Of a DNA stretch of 64,000 nucleotides, positions 19,122 through 28,792 are shown in pieces. The notes below the pieces were generated by a model that had not been told where the DNA came from, did no database searches, and saw only the letters and a list, made by a program, of their open reading frames with translations. Position 1 is the stretch's first letter. Every line of letters begins with the position of its first letter. Position numbers and translations under genes: made by a program. The DNA is from an uncultured Muribaculaceae bacterium (lineage in GTDB: Bacteria > Bacteroidota > Bacteroidia > Bacteroidales > Muribaculaceae), in assembly GCA_947625935.1 (NCBI GenBank), contig CANQQE010000012.1, forward strand, positions 16,202 through 80,201, given 5' to 3'.

Positions 19122-19685
19122 TTATTTCACGCGCTCAACATATGAACCGTCGCGTGTATCCACCTTAACCTTGTCGCCAATGTTGCAGAACAGTGGAACG
19201 CGGATTTCAGCCCCAGTTTCGAGTGTGGCCGGTTTCAGAGTGTTGGTTGCTGTATCTCCTTTGATTCCGGGCTCGGTATAGGTTATTTCGAGGACGACAC
19301 TTGTGGGCATTTCGCAAGTGAGGATGGTGTCGGATGCGGCGTGTACCATAGCTTCGCAGATGTCTCCCTCCTTGAGGAATTGAACTCCGTCGATGCTTTC
19401 GCCGGGAAGAGCGACTTGCTCAAATGTCTCGGTGTGCATGAAGTTATAGCCCATATCGTCTTTATACAGATACTGATAGGGACGACGTTCGATGCGGACT
19501 TCTTCGACTTTCACACCTGAATTCCAGGTCTTGTCGATTACGCGGCCGGTCTTGACGTTTTTCAGCTTTGTGCGAACGAAAGCCGGGCCTTTACCGGGTT
19601 TCACATGGAGAAATTCAACGATGAAAAAATAGTTGCCGTCGATGTCGAGGCACATACCGTTTTTAAAATCAGCTGTTGTTGCCAT
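19122..19685 (-). CDS. efp: Translation elongation factor P
   Basis: Binds between the P and E sites of stalled ribosomes and promotes peptide bonds at polyproline. The 187 residues show the three EF-P beta-barrels. The modification loop is [12 protein letters not shown], with the tip lysine at position 32, where the family carries its post-translational modification. The C-terminal domain ends [12 protein letters not shown]. The start ATG lies about 70 bases downstream of a -7 box (19763-19756) that is half of a symmetric divergent promoter. No modification enzyme gene is in the window. Confidence 0.97.
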   Translation of the reverse strand: MATTADFKNGMCLDIDGNYFFIVEFLHVKPGKGPAFVRTKLKNVKTGRVIDKTWNSGVKVEEVRIERRPYQYLYKDDMGYNFMHTETFEQVALPGESIDGVQFLKEGDICEAMVHAASDTILTCEMPTSVVLEITYTEPGIKGDTATNTLKPATLETGAEIRVPLFCNIGDKVKVDTRDGSYVERVK

Positions 19686-19751
19686 AAAATATTTAAAAGT
19701 AATGATTGGCTTGTTGGTTTCAGTGTCAGTGACACTTGTTGATAATTTGCG

Positions 19752-19787
19752 AGTGCAAAGATAACAAAAAATCGTTATCTTTGCACA
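19752..19787. promoter_or_regulatory. Mirror-image divergent promoter of efp and the receiver/PPDK gene
   Basis: Two 13-base arms (19753-19765 and 19774-19786) form a perfect inverted repeat around AAAAAATC. Each arm holds a -7 box: TATCTTTG on the minus strand at 19763-19756 for efp, and TATCTTTG on the plus strand at 19776-19783 for the downstream gene. The outer bases of each arm (TGTG/AGTG) lie 20 bases from the opposite -7 box and can serve as its -33 element. The two promoters therefore overlap completely and polymerase could occupy only one at a time. This is read directly from sequence; regulatory consequence is inference. Confidence 0.7.
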
Positions 19788-19824
19788 TCGAAGCGATAAT
19801 TGGGCTTCAAAACTTACACCGCAG

Positions 19825-22797
19825 ATGAATGAGGAAACACTAAGCCAGTTATATTTAAAGGATACTGCGTTTCAGAACTTAATGCAGAGACGCATTTTCA
19901 ATGTGTTGCTGATTGCTTCGCCCTACGAGGCTTTTATGATGGAAGAAGACGGTAGAGTTGAGGAACAGCTCTACTTTGAGTATGTGGCTCTTAATTTAAG
20001 TTCTCCTCCACGCGTTACTCGGGTGACCAACACCAACGATGCGCTCGCTGCTTTGCGCCACAAGCATTTCGACCTCATAATAGCTATGCCCGGGGTCGAT
20101 GTGACCGATACGTTTAGTGGCGCCAAACTGATAAAAAAAGAATATCCCTCAATCCCGATTATCGTGCTGACACCATTTTCAAAGGAGGTCTCGCGCCGGT
20201 TGGCCCATGAAGATTTCGGGGGTATAGATTATGTGTTCAGTTGGCTTGGAAACGTTGATTTGCTTCTTGCGATAATTAAATTGCTTGAAGATAAGATGAA
20301 CGCCGACAACGATATTCTTGAGGTCGGTGTGCAGATGATTCTCCTTGTGGAAGACTCAGTTCGGTTCTATTCCTCGGTGTTGCCGCATTTGTACAAATTC
20401 TTGCTGAAGCAATCGATGGAGTTTTCGACCGAAGCCCTTAATGAACATGAGCAGATGCTCAGGATGCGTGGCAGACCAAAAGTTATGCTTGCCCGCGATT
20501 ATGAGGAAGCCGTGGCTCTTTATGAAAAATATGGCGACAAGATGCTCGGGGTGATAAGCGATGTCTCATTCAAACGCAATGGATCGAAAGACAGTGAGGC
20601 CGGTTTGAAATTGGCCACTTATTTGCGTGAAAAGGATCCCTATTTGCCGATTATAATAGAGTCATCCGAGATTGAAAACGCTTCAAAAGTGTCTGCGTTT
20701 AATGGGGTGTTTATCGATAAAAACTCCAAAAAGCTACCAGTTGACCTTGGTAAGGCGATTATGGCCAACTTCGGTTTCGGTGATTTTATTATGCGCGACC
20801 CTGTTACCGGCCGGGAGATAAAGCATATATCTTCCTTGAAGGATATGCAGAAAAGTATTTTCGACTTTCCTGCCGGTTCATTGCTTTATCATGCGTCGCG
20901 CAATGAAATCTCGCGTTGGCTCTATTCTCGCGCTATGTTCCCCATAGCTGATATAATTAAATTACATAGATTCCACTCCATTGATGAGGCTCCGGCGGTC
21001 AAACAGTTATTTTTTGATTTGATTGTCAAATACCGTAAAATGAAAAATCGCGGTGTGGTAGCCGTGTTTCAGAAAGATCGGTTTGATTACTATTCCAATT
21101 TCGCCAGAATAGGGCAGGGGTCTCTTGGCGGTAAAGGCCGCGGTCTCGCTTTTATTGATTCAATCATCAAGAAAACCCCGGTTTGCGACAACTTGGATGG
21201 CGTGACTATCTCGATACCGCGCACGGTGGTTCTTTGCACCGACATTTTCGATGAGTTTATGTCGTCAAATGATCTTTATCCCGTAGCGTTAAGCGATTTG
21301 CCCGATGAGAAGATTCTCAATTATTTTCTGCAGGCACGGCTTCCCGAACGGTTGATTGAGGATTTCTTCGCACTTTTTGATGTGATTGACAAACCACTTG
21401 CTATCCGCAGTTCTTCTTTGCTTGAGGACTCCCATTATCAGCCGTTCGCCGGCATATATTCTACTTATATGATACCGCTTGTCGATGATAAGTATGAAAT
21501 GCTGAGGATGCTCTCCGATGCCATAAAAGGAGTGTATGCGTCAGTGTTTTATGCCGATAGCAAGGCGTATATGACGGCGACTTCTAATGTAATCGATCAG
21601 GAGAAAATGGCGGTTATAATTCAGGAAGTGGTGGGAGAGGAACACAACGGTTATTATTTCCCTTCATTTTCAGGAGTCGGCCGTTCTCTGAACTACTATC
21701 CCATTAACGACGAGACACCCGAAGATGGAGTCGCCGAGATTGCGGTCGGGCTTGGGAAATACATTGTGGACGGAGGTTTGAGTTTGCGATTCTCTCCGCG
21801 ACATCCCGACAAGATATTGCAGACTTCTGAACTTGATCTGGCATTGCGCGACACACAGACACGTTTCTATGCACTCGAGATAAACAATGCCCCTGTTGAT
21901 TTCAGGGTCGATGACGGCTTTAATATCGCCAAAAAGAAGATTCAGGATTTTGCTAATACAGGTGCGCTCCGCTATATGGTTTCAACCTACGACCATCTTG
22001 ATCAGGTCATCAGAGACTGCGAGGAAGGCACGGGTCGGCGCGTGGTTACTTTCGCAAATATGTTGAAACATAACGTTTTCCCGCTTGCGAAAGCTATTGA
22101 TTTCATGCTTGTGAAAGGTCAGGAAGAAATGCAGCGGCCTGTTGAGATTGAATTTGCCGGTGTGATTGATGAAGATGGGAAAATGAAAGGTCGTATCTAT
22201 TGGCTCCAGATAAGACCGATTATTGACCGGAAAGAGCTTGTCAATGACTCTATTCTGTCGCTTCCCGACGAAGGCCTGTTGCTTAAAAGCAATACGGCGT
22301 TGGGGCATGGCAACATAGATAACGTCGACACGGTGGTTTATGTGCGTCCCGAACATTTTTCATCTTCAAATAATTCGCTCATAGCGCGTGAAATTGAGAA
22401 AATTAATCGTAACTTTACGGCTCAAGGGGAAAGTTATATCCTGATAGGCCCGGGACGGTGGGGCTCAAGCGACACTGCGCTCGGCATACCTGTCAAGTGG
22501 CCCAATATATCAGCGGCTAAACTCATAGTGGAGTCGTCGTTGAGCAACTATCGTATCGAGCCAAGCCAGGGTACACACTTTTTCCAGAACCTCACATCGT
22601 TTGGCGTAGGGTATTTCACTATCAATCCTTCATCCAACGATGGTTTGTTTGACATTGACTATCTGAACTCTCAACCTGCGGTATATGAAACCGACTTTGT
22701 CCGAATTGTTAAATTTAATCATCCATTGGAAATCGGTATTAACGGACGTAAAGGTGTCGGCGTAGTTGTTAAACCGTCTGACGGCAGAGGTCAGTGA
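19825..22797 (+). CDS. Tandem-receiver / PPDK-type ATP-binding fusion protein
   Basis: A 990-residue cytoplasmic protein with three parts. Residues about 20-160 resemble a response-regulator receiver but lack the phospho-acceptor (IIAMPGVD). Residues about 170-310 form an intact receiver with acidic pair E176-D177, acceptor D246, S280/S281 and K299. From about 428 it matches the pyruvate-phosphate-dikinase/PEP-synthase ATP-binding domain ([12 protein letters not shown], then [20 protein letters not shown]). The swivelling phosphohistidine domain and PEP-binding barrel of true PEP synthases are absent, so it is unlikely to be a complete PEP synthase despite such labels in databases. Role unknown; a phospho-signalled ATP-dependent phosphotransferase is a reasonable guess. 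It diverges from efp and is followed 54 bases later by a coiled-coil gene. Confidence 0.8.
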   Translation: MNEETLSQLYLKDTAFQNLMQRRIFNVLLIASPYEAFMMEEDGRVEEQLYFEYVALNLSSPPRVTRVTNTNDALAALRHKHFDLIIAMPGVDVTDTFSGAKLIKKEYPSIPIIVLTPFSKEVSRRLAHEDFGGIDYVFSWLGNVDLLLAIIKLLEDKMNADNDILEVGVQMILLVEDSVRFYSSVLPHLYKFLLKQSMEFSTEALNEHEQMLRMRGRPKVMLARDYEEAVALYEKYGDKMLGVISDVSFKRNGSKDSEAGLKLATYLREKDPYLPIIIESSEIENASKVSAFNGVFIDKNSKKLPVDLGKAIMANFGFGDFIMRDPVTGREIKHISSLKDMQKSIFDFPAGSLLYHASRNEISRWLYSRAMFPIADIIKLHRFHSIDEAPAVKQLFFDLIVKYRKMKNRGVVAVFQKDRFDYYSNFARIGQGSLGGKGRGLAFIDSIIKKTPVCDNLDGVTISIPRTVVLCTDIFDEFMSSNDLYPVALSDLPDEKILNYFLQARLPERLIEDFFALFDVIDKPLAIRSSSLLEDSHYQPFAGIYSTYMIPLVDDKYEMLRMLSDAIKGVYASVFYADSKAYMTATSNVIDQEKMAVIIQEVVGEEHNGYYFPSFSGVGRSLNYYPINDETPEDGVAEIAVGLGKYIVDGGLSLRFSPRHPDKILQTSELDLALRDTQTRFYALEINNAPVDFRVDDGFNIAKKKIQDFANTGALRYMVSTYDHLDQVIRDCEEGTGRRVVTFANMLKHNVFPLAKAIDFMLVKGQEEMQRPVEIEFAGVIDEDGKMKGRIYWLQIRPIIDRKELVNDSILSLPDEGLLLKSNTALGHGNIDNVDTVVYVRPEHFSSSNNSLIAREIEKINRNFTAQGESYILIGPGRWGSSDTALGIPVKWPNISAAKLIVESSLSNYRIEPSQGTHFFQNLTSFGVGYFTINPSSNDGLFDIDYLNSQPAVYETDFVRIVKFNHPLEIGINGRKGVGVVVKPSDGRGQ

Positions 22798-22851
22798 CGT
22801 CGATGTCATCGGTTGAATTTTGAATATACCTGAAATAAGACACAGTGAACC

Positions 22852-24282
22852 ATGGCACTATTTAATAACATAAAACGAGCGTTAGGATTTGGCTCGGCAA
22901 TAGATGACGAGGATGAATTTGACGGCATCGACGCCACAGTGCATCCCTTGTCACAACACAAAGAGCTCCCTCAGCCGCAAGTGGTTTGTGAGAAGTCTGC
23001 TCCTGGCGATAACGCCGTTTCTGAGGCAGATGAGCCGGTCGATTCCTCTACGATTCATCATATGATTTTTGATGGCGTTGTAAAGATATTCAATGATTCT
23101 TTACCTGGGTTTATTAAGGATTCAGTTGACCCTGAAGCTCAACGTCGCTATCTGTATAATGCCCTCGACGACTCAATCAAAAATTATCTGAAACACACTG
23201 ATGATGAGGCGCGCCGCCGCAATCGTTCTTCATGGGAACGTGAACGTATGCGTCTTGAAGCCGACAACAAATCATTGTCAGATAAAATTAAATCGCTCGA
23301 AGAAAAGGGTGAGGATGGTCGCAAGCGGCAGCTCAGTGCCGAGCGGCAGAAAAGAGCGTTGGCCGAGCGAATCCATGATTTAGAAAGCCGCATTGCCACG
23401 CTTGAAGCTGAAAAGGAGCAATATGAACTCGAAAACAAAAGTCTTTTGAATAAACTGCGTCTTACGGCTTTGCAGGCCGACGAAGTTGACGGTACGTCTC
23501 AGCAAGTGATTGATGACGAGCTGAAACAGCGTTTCGACGATATTTCTCAAAAATATGCCGAGGCAACCGATGACATTGAGCAGTTGAAGGCCAAGGCCGC
23601 TATTGCCGATAAGATGATTAATGACCTAAACGCCAAAACCTCAGAAGCGATACAGCAACGTGAATTAGCCGAAAAAGCATTGGCCGATATGACCGAAGCC
23701 AGAGATGTGGCTGCCACACAAGCCGCGCAACTTCAGGAAAAGTTAGCGATTTCAAGCAAGGAATTGTCAACTACACTTGAAGAAGTTGAGGAAGCACGGG
23801 AAGCTATGATGGCCATTGATGAAATTCAGGAACAATTGTCGCGCTTTGAGGAGATTAAAGAGGCAAAAGATAAGCGCATAAGCGAACTCGGCACTGAGAA
23901 CAACCGGTTGTCGATGATTGTGGAATCCTTGAAAGCCGAGGCCGCTTCGCTGAAAAAAACAATCGAAAGCAATCTGTATTCACAAGCGGAGTCTGAGAAT
24001 GCTTTGAGGCGCGAAATCGAGGAATTGCGTCAAGCTGCGTCACGTCCGGGTGTCCCGGTGCTGGAGGATTTGCCCCCGGAACCTGTTAAGCCTACTGTGC
24101 GCAAAAAGCGCAAACCCAAAATATCCGCTATAGACGAATCTATTGATGATACCGATTGGTTGGTTGCCGCTCCTCCCAAAGCAAGTAAATCCATGGTCAA
24201 TGAACCTGCACAGGCTTTTGGATACCAGCCCCCTGTCAAAAAGCAACAGCCCGAAAACGACGCTCAAATGTCGTTGTGGTGA
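22852..24282 (+). CDS. Long coiled-coil protein of unknown function
   Basis: Not recognised as a named family. The 476-residue protein begins MALFNNIKRALGFG, has an acidic N-terminal stretch and a globular segment (about 60-110). About 290 residues of heptad-rich coiled coil follow (residues 115-400, dense in E, K, A, L). The proline-rich, basic tail contains KPTVRKKRKPKISAIDESID and ends DAQMSLW. There is no signal peptide or membrane span, so it is probably cytoplasmic and structural or scaffolding. It is co-directional with the receiver/PPDK gene 54 bases upstream, suggesting a shared transcript. The small helical segment before the coil may be a docking domain. Confidence 0.7.
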   Translation: MALFNNIKRALGFGSAIDDEDEFDGIDATVHPLSQHKELPQPQVVCEKSAPGDNAVSEADEPVDSSTIHHMIFDGVVKIFNDSLPGFIKDSVDPEAQRRYLYNALDDSIKNYLKHTDDEARRRNRSSWERERMRLEADNKSLSDKIKSLEEKGEDGRKRQLSAERQKRALAERIHDLESRIATLEAEKEQYELENKSLLNKLRLTALQADEVDGTSQQVIDDELKQRFDDISQKYAEATDDIEQLKAKAAIADKMINDLNAKTSEAIQQRELAEKALADMTEARDVAATQAAQLQEKLAISSKELSTTLEEVEEAREAMMAIDEIQEQLSRFEEIKEAKDKRISELGTENNRLSMIVESLKAEAASLKKTIESNLYSQAESENALRREIEELRQAASRPGVPVLEDLPPEPVKPTVRKKRKPKISAIDESIDDTDWLVAAPPKASKSMVNEPAQAFGYQPPVKKQQPENDAQMSLW

Positions 24283-24327
24283 TTTATAACGATTAATCAT
24301 ACTCATTATCCTTATTATAAAGATATT

Positions 24328-26526
24328 ATGCTCTATACGACTAAATATCCTTTCCTCTTGTCGACAATGATAGTCGCTTGCTTCGGGCAGTTGAATGCCA
24401 AAAGCGATATGGTTTCGGCTGTCGAGCCGTATGTATTTCCGGCAAATAAACCTAAATCGGCGGCTGAAATGATTTATATGCCTGACGGATTGAGCTACCT
24501 CTCGCTCTCTCCCGATGGAAAAAATGTGTCAAGATATAACATGGAAAAAGGTGAATTAATTGAAACAATCCTCGATGTTACAAAGACACGGACAAGCAAA
24601 ATCGATAAAATTGAAGGCTTTTCGTTGAGCGATAATGGAGAGAAGCTATTGGTCTATACCGATAGTAAACCGATTTACCGCAACTCCTTTAAGGCGCGGT
24701 ATTATCTGTTTGAAATAAAAAGGAATATTCTGAAACCGTTATCTGAAAAGTTTGATTACCAACAAGTCCCGTCATTTTCTCCCGATGGCAGAATGGTAGC
24801 TTTTGCGGCTGAAAATAATCTGTATATCAAGAAACTCGATTATGATAATGAGGTCGCCGTGACTACCGATGGCAAACTCAATTCAATAATTAACGGTGTA
24901 CCCGATTGGACTTATCAGGAGGAGTTCGCTACATTGTCATCAATGAGTTGGGCCCCTGACAATTCAGCTCTGTGTTATATTAAGTATGACGAGACTGCCG
25001 TCCCGGTCTATGGCTTCCCCGTTTATGAAGGGGCTTGCGAGGCAAAAACCGCCTATGCCTTATATCCCGGTAACTTTAGCTATAAATATCCAGTGGCCGG
25101 ACAGCCTAATTCGTCTGTTTCCGTCTATTGCTACAATATCGATAACCGCACTACGAAAAAAGTTGCGGTTCCTACCGCCAACATGGAGTATATTCCACGG
25201 ATTGCATATGCCTATTCGCCTGAGCGGCTTATGGTGGTGACACTCAATCGTGCCCAAAACAAAATGGAGATTTACGCTGCTAACCCTAAATCGACTGTGG
25301 CGCATCCGATTCTCACCGAGACATCCGACAGTTGGATTTCTCCTTCGTCATATGAACAGATTTCATGGCAGCCCGAGGGGTTTGTCATGCAGTCCCCGCG
25401 AAGCGGGTATAACCACCTGTATCTTTACGCCTATAACGGCACTCAACAGCGTCAATTGACTTCGGGGCAATGGAACGTAACTGCCTATTATGGAAAAGAT
25501 CAGTCCGGGAATCATTATTATCAATCGACATCCTCCGGGCCGCTCAACCGTGTTGTTTCAAAGGTCGATGCAAAGGGCAAAGTGAGCAATTTGTCATCTG
25601 ATGATGGGACAGCTTCGGCTTCCTTTTCGCCCGGAATGTTGTTCTACACGCTTTCATCAAGCGATGCCGCCACACCTCCATCGCAAATGCTATTCAGTCT
25701 GAAAGGCAAGTCGCTTAGGGTCTTGGAAAACAATGACTCGTTGCGCGAGGTTGCCCGGACGCTTCCCGTGAAAGAGTTTTTCACGGTTCTAAGTGATGGC
25801 GTTGAGCTTAACGGTTATATTATTAAACCGGTCGGTTTCGATTCGAGCCGCAAATATCCCGTGATAATGTGGCAATATAGCGGTCCCGGCTCGCAACAAG
25901 TGCTTAACCGATGGCAGCTTGATTGGGATATTGCGGCTGCGATGAACGGTTTCGCTGTCGTTTGCGTGGATGGCAGAGGCACTGGAGGACGTGATCGGGC
26001 ATTTGAAACATCAGTATATAGAAGACTTGGAAAACTGGAAACAATCGATCAGATTAATGCCGCTCGTTATGTGGCGTCACTTCCTTGGGTTGATGCCGAT
26101 GGTATAGGTATAGCCGGATGGAGTTACGGTGGTTATGAATCATTGATGTGCGCTTCTGCCGCAGGTGAAAATCCCTTTGCTGCCGCCGTCGCAATTGCGC
26201 CTGTTACCGATTGGCGGTACTACGACACTGTATACTCCGAACGCTATATGTTGACACCGCGCGAAAACGAGACCGGGTATGACGAGTCTGCCCCTGTAAA
26301 CCGCATATCAAACGTCAATTGTCCACTGCTGATTATGTCCGGGACGGCTGATGACAATGTCCATCTTTCAAACACAATGGAGTTTGTGGCGCGGCTTGTA
26401 TCGTCAAAGAAATTATGTGACATGATGTTGTTCCCCAATATGGATCATTCCATCAACCGGTGTGGCGCGCGTGGAGTCGTATATGGGAAAATGTTGGATT
26501 TCTTCAATAAAAATCTAAAAAAATGA
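24328..26526 (+). CDS. Dipeptidyl peptidase IV (S9 family)
   Basis: Exported serine peptidase that removes N-terminal dipeptides, usually X-Pro or X-Ala. The 732 residues have a signal peptide (residues 1-24, ending LNAKS), a DPPIV beta-propeller (about 60-460) and an alpha/beta-hydrolase domain. The triad is S599 in GWSYGGYES, D675 in GTADDNVH and H707 in MDHSIN. The propeller contains TYQEEF, the double-glutamate motif that anchors the substrate amino terminus, which supports true DPP4 activity. Its stop overlaps the next gene's start by 4 bases. Confidence 0.92.
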   Translation: MLYTTKYPFLLSTMIVACFGQLNAKSDMVSAVEPYVFPANKPKSAAEMIYMPDGLSYLSLSPDGKNVSRYNMEKGELIETILDVTKTRTSKIDKIEGFSLSDNGEKLLVYTDSKPIYRNSFKARYYLFEIKRNILKPLSEKFDYQQVPSFSPDGRMVAFAAENNLYIKKLDYDNEVAVTTDGKLNSIINGVPDWTYQEEFATLSSMSWAPDNSALCYIKYDETAVPVYGFPVYEGACEAKTAYALYPGNFSYKYPVAGQPNSSVSVYCYNIDNRTTKKVAVPTANMEYIPRIAYAYSPERLMVVTLNRAQNKMEIYAANPKSTVAHPILTETSDSWISPSSYEQISWQPEGFVMQSPRSGYNHLYLYAYNGTQQRQLTSGQWNVTAYYGKDQSGNHYYQSTSSGPLNRVVSKVDAKGKVSNLSSDDGTASASFSPGMLFYTLSSSDAATPPSQMLFSLKGKSLRVLENNDSLREVARTLPVKEFFTVLSDGVELNGYIIKPVGFDSSRKYPVIMWQYSGPGSQQVLNRWQLDWDIAAAMNGFAVVCVDGRGTGGRDRAFETSVYRRLGKLETIDQINAARYVASLPWVDADGIGIAGWSYGGYESLMCASAAGENPFAAAVAIAPVTDWRYYDTVYSERYMLTPRENETGYDESAPVNRISNVNCPLLIMSGTADDNVHLSNTMEFVARLVSSKKLCDMMLFPNMDHSINRCGARGVVYGKMLDFFNKNLKK

Positions 26527-27860
26527 GCACCGACGAAGTACGTTACGGCATCAATCATGCGATTCGCGGTCTTTGGCGCAATTGGGCGTTGTCATTAGGC
26601 ATGATTATTCTTGTCAATATGTTTTCGTTATGGGTAACCAAACGTTGGATTCCTCTGGTGACATTCAGTAGTGCCCTCGTTTTGTACTCCACTATTAGGC
26701 TTGCCCATGAATCTCGGTTGCCGTTGTGTAATCGCATTGTGTACCTGTCGATGCTAACTTTGTTTTGGTCTGGTGTCGTCATGGTGGTTATTAATCTGCT
26801 TGTTTCAAAATCATTGATTATCCCATCCTTCACTTTCACGCCGTTTAATCCGCGTATTCCATATATAAATATTCTTGTGCTTGGCCCGGTTGCCACCATT
26901 GTCACCGGCTGGAGCCTGTTCAGGGGTAGGGAACAAAACTTTTGTAAAAACTGTCGGATACTTTATGGCGAGGCTGCTGAAAGGGGCTTCTTGGGGAATA
27001 TATTCAAACAAGAGGGTGAATACCTCGTGTGGATGTTTTTCGGTATATCATTCTTGATTACGGTATGTGAGTACGTTTATTATTTCGTCTTCTACATTAA
27101 CGTGAATCTCAATTCACCCGACAAGTTCTTCTTTGTCTGGATTCCGACAATAATATATGGCGGTTCGCTGATATTTCTTGGTATGAGATATGCCGGATTA
27201 TGGGCATATTATTCAAAAGGTATTCAAGGCAGTTCTATCCTTCAGGGACGCATGACCGTGATTCGGTATCTTATCATGTGCGGCGACGACATTTATCTTA
27301 ATTTCCCTGAGCCAAACCGCGACTCGATATGCTTCGAAGATGAGCGTGTCGACACCCCTGCCCATGTTTCATTGCCCTATAAGGAAAATGTTAGCGATTA
27401 CGACGCTGAAATTTGTTTTAAGGGGCTGACAGGCATAAGTCCTGCGATGATGCGCTATCTCTATGTCAGTGACTGTTTCAACACCGGCGGAAAAATCTTT
27501 CATTTCGGATGTGTGCTTGATTCCGTCGATGATATGGCCGGCTCGCGTTGTTTGGGCGAGTGGATTTCTCTCGGCACGTTGCAGCGGTTGACCAGCGAAG
27601 GCAGAGTATCGCCGCTGCTATGCTCTGAGATAGACCGCATCTATCAGATCACAATGGCTTGGAAATCATATGATCGCCAAGGCTACAGGCTCTATGACAT
27701 AAAAAATTATAAACCCACATTCCGCTTGCGGGACTTCCGCAATTGGGATGTGGATTACAACGACTCAAATTGGCTGTTTGTTGCCATAAACAACGAAGAC
27801 AAGCCATTCTTTAGAGTCAAGCGGCTTTGGCGTAAATTTATTAACGGAATGGGAGACTGA
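26523..27860 (+). CDS. Unknown multi-span membrane protein
   Basis: Not recognised. The 445 residues have about six hydrophobic segments in the first half (near 21-38, 42-60, 71-94, 115-132, 168-192, 202-221). Between the fourth and fifth is a short loop with a C141-x-x-C144 pair (FCKNCRILYGEAAERGFLG). The second half (about 230-445) is soluble and hydrophilic, rich in aromatic and acidic residues, and ends near VKRLWRKFINGMGD. The Cys pair and the large C-terminal domain suggest a sensor or assembly role rather than a transporter, but this is speculation. It overlaps dpp4 by 4 bases and miaA by 1, so all are probably translated from one message. Confidence 0.75.
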   Translation: MSTDEVRYGINHAIRGLWRNWALSLGMIILVNMFSLWVTKRWIPLVTFSSALVLYSTIRLAHESRLPLCNRIVYLSMLTLFWSGVVMVVINLLVSKSLIIPSFTFTPFNPRIPYINILVLGPVATIVTGWSLFRGREQNFCKNCRILYGEAAERGFLGNIFKQEGEYLVWMFFGISFLITVCEYVYYFVFYINVNLNSPDKFFFVWIPTIIYGGSLIFLGMRYAGLWAYYSKGIQGSSILQGRMTVIRYLIMCGDDIYLNFPEPNRDSICFEDERVDTPAHVSLPYKENVSDYDAEICFKGLTGISPAMMRYLYVSDCFNTGGKIFHFGCVLDSVDDMAGSRCLGEWISLGTLQRLTSEGRVSPLLCSEIDRIYQITMAWKSYDRQGYRLYDIKNYKPTFRLRDFRNWDVDYNDSNWLFVAINNEDKPFFRVKRLWRKFINGMGD

Positions 27861-28792
27861 TGAACGCCTCTGTCAATTGTTCGCTGCTTGCCGTTACAGG
27901 CCCCACGGCATCCGGGAAGACTAGGCGCGCTGTCGAGCTGTCGCGCGCGTTTGACGGTGAGATTATCAGTGCCGATTCGCGTCAGGTTTATTGTGGAATG
28001 GATTTGGGTACCGGCAAAGACCTCGAAGAATATGACGGTGTCCCATATCATCTTATTGATATAGTCCCCGCCGGTACAAAATACAATCTCTACCGATTCC
28101 TTCATGACTACGCCGAGGCGCGCGCCGGCATTGTGGCTCGCGGTAAGTTACCGGTGATTTGTGGCGGCACGGGAATGTATCTTGAAGCAGCGCTCAACGG
28201 CCTTCGGCTTCCCCAAGTCCCTGAAAATGTGGAATTGCGCGAATCTCTTGAAGGGAAATCTCTTGAGGAACTGACGTCTATTCTATCGTCGATGAAAACC
28301 TTGCACAACGACACTGATGTCGATACCTGCAAACGTGCTATAAGAGCCATTGAGATTCAAAAATACTATGAGGACAATCCGGAGCTGGCGGCTGCGGTGA
28401 CCCCGACTCCCGAAACCGACGCCGTGATAATCGGCATTGACATCGACCGTGAAACCCGGCGCGGGCGCATAAGCGTGCGTTTGCGTCAGCGATTTTCCCG
28501 CGGGATGATTCAAGAAGTGGAATCGCTTCTCGCTTCTGGCATCCCGGCTGATGATTTGATATATTATGGGCTGGAATATAAATTCCTGACGCTTTTCATA
28601 ATAGGCCGATTAAGCAGAGAAGAAATGGAACGCAAACTTGAAATAGCCATTCATCAGTTCGCAAAACGTCAGATGACATGGTTTAGAGGCATGGAACACC
28701 GTGGTTTTAAAATAAACTGGTTGCCGTGGGATATGCCCTCTGACGAGTTTGTCGAGAACGTCAGGTCAATAATCAATCAATCCCGATCATGA
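27860..28792 (+). CDS. miaA: tRNA dimethylallyltransferase
   Basis: Adds a dimethylallyl group to A37 of tRNAs that read codons starting with U. The 310 residues carry the P-loop GPTASGKT (about 13-20), the substrate motif ISADSRQVYCGMDLGTGK and VICGGTGMYLEA. The C-terminal part has the tRNA-binding YYGLEYKF and the terminal FAKRQMTWFR motif. All conserved features of MiaA are present. It starts within the stop of the preceding membrane gene (TGATG) and its own stop overlaps the next start (ATGA), so it sits in the middle of a tightly coupled operon. Confidence 0.95.
   Translation: MNASVNCSLLAVTGPTASGKTRRAVELSRAFDGEIISADSRQVYCGMDLGTGKDLEEYDGVPYHLIDIVPAGTKYNLYRFLHDYAEARAGIVARGKLPVICGGTGMYLEAALNGLRLPQVPENVELRESLEGKSLEELTSILSSMKTLHNDTDVDTCKRAIRAIEIQKYYEDNPELAAAVTPTPETDAVIIGIDIDRETRRGRISVRLRQRFSRGMIQEVESLLASGIPADDLIYYGLEYKFLTLFIIGRLSREEMERKLEIAIHQFAKRQMTWFRGMEHRGFKINWLPWDMPSDEFVENVRSIINQSRS

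Noticed and set aside
19825-22797. Calling the 990-residue protein a phosphoenolpyruvate synthase
   Set aside because: The ATP-binding domain matches, but the phosphohistidine and PEP-binding domains required for the reaction are not visible and the N-terminus is receiver-like.
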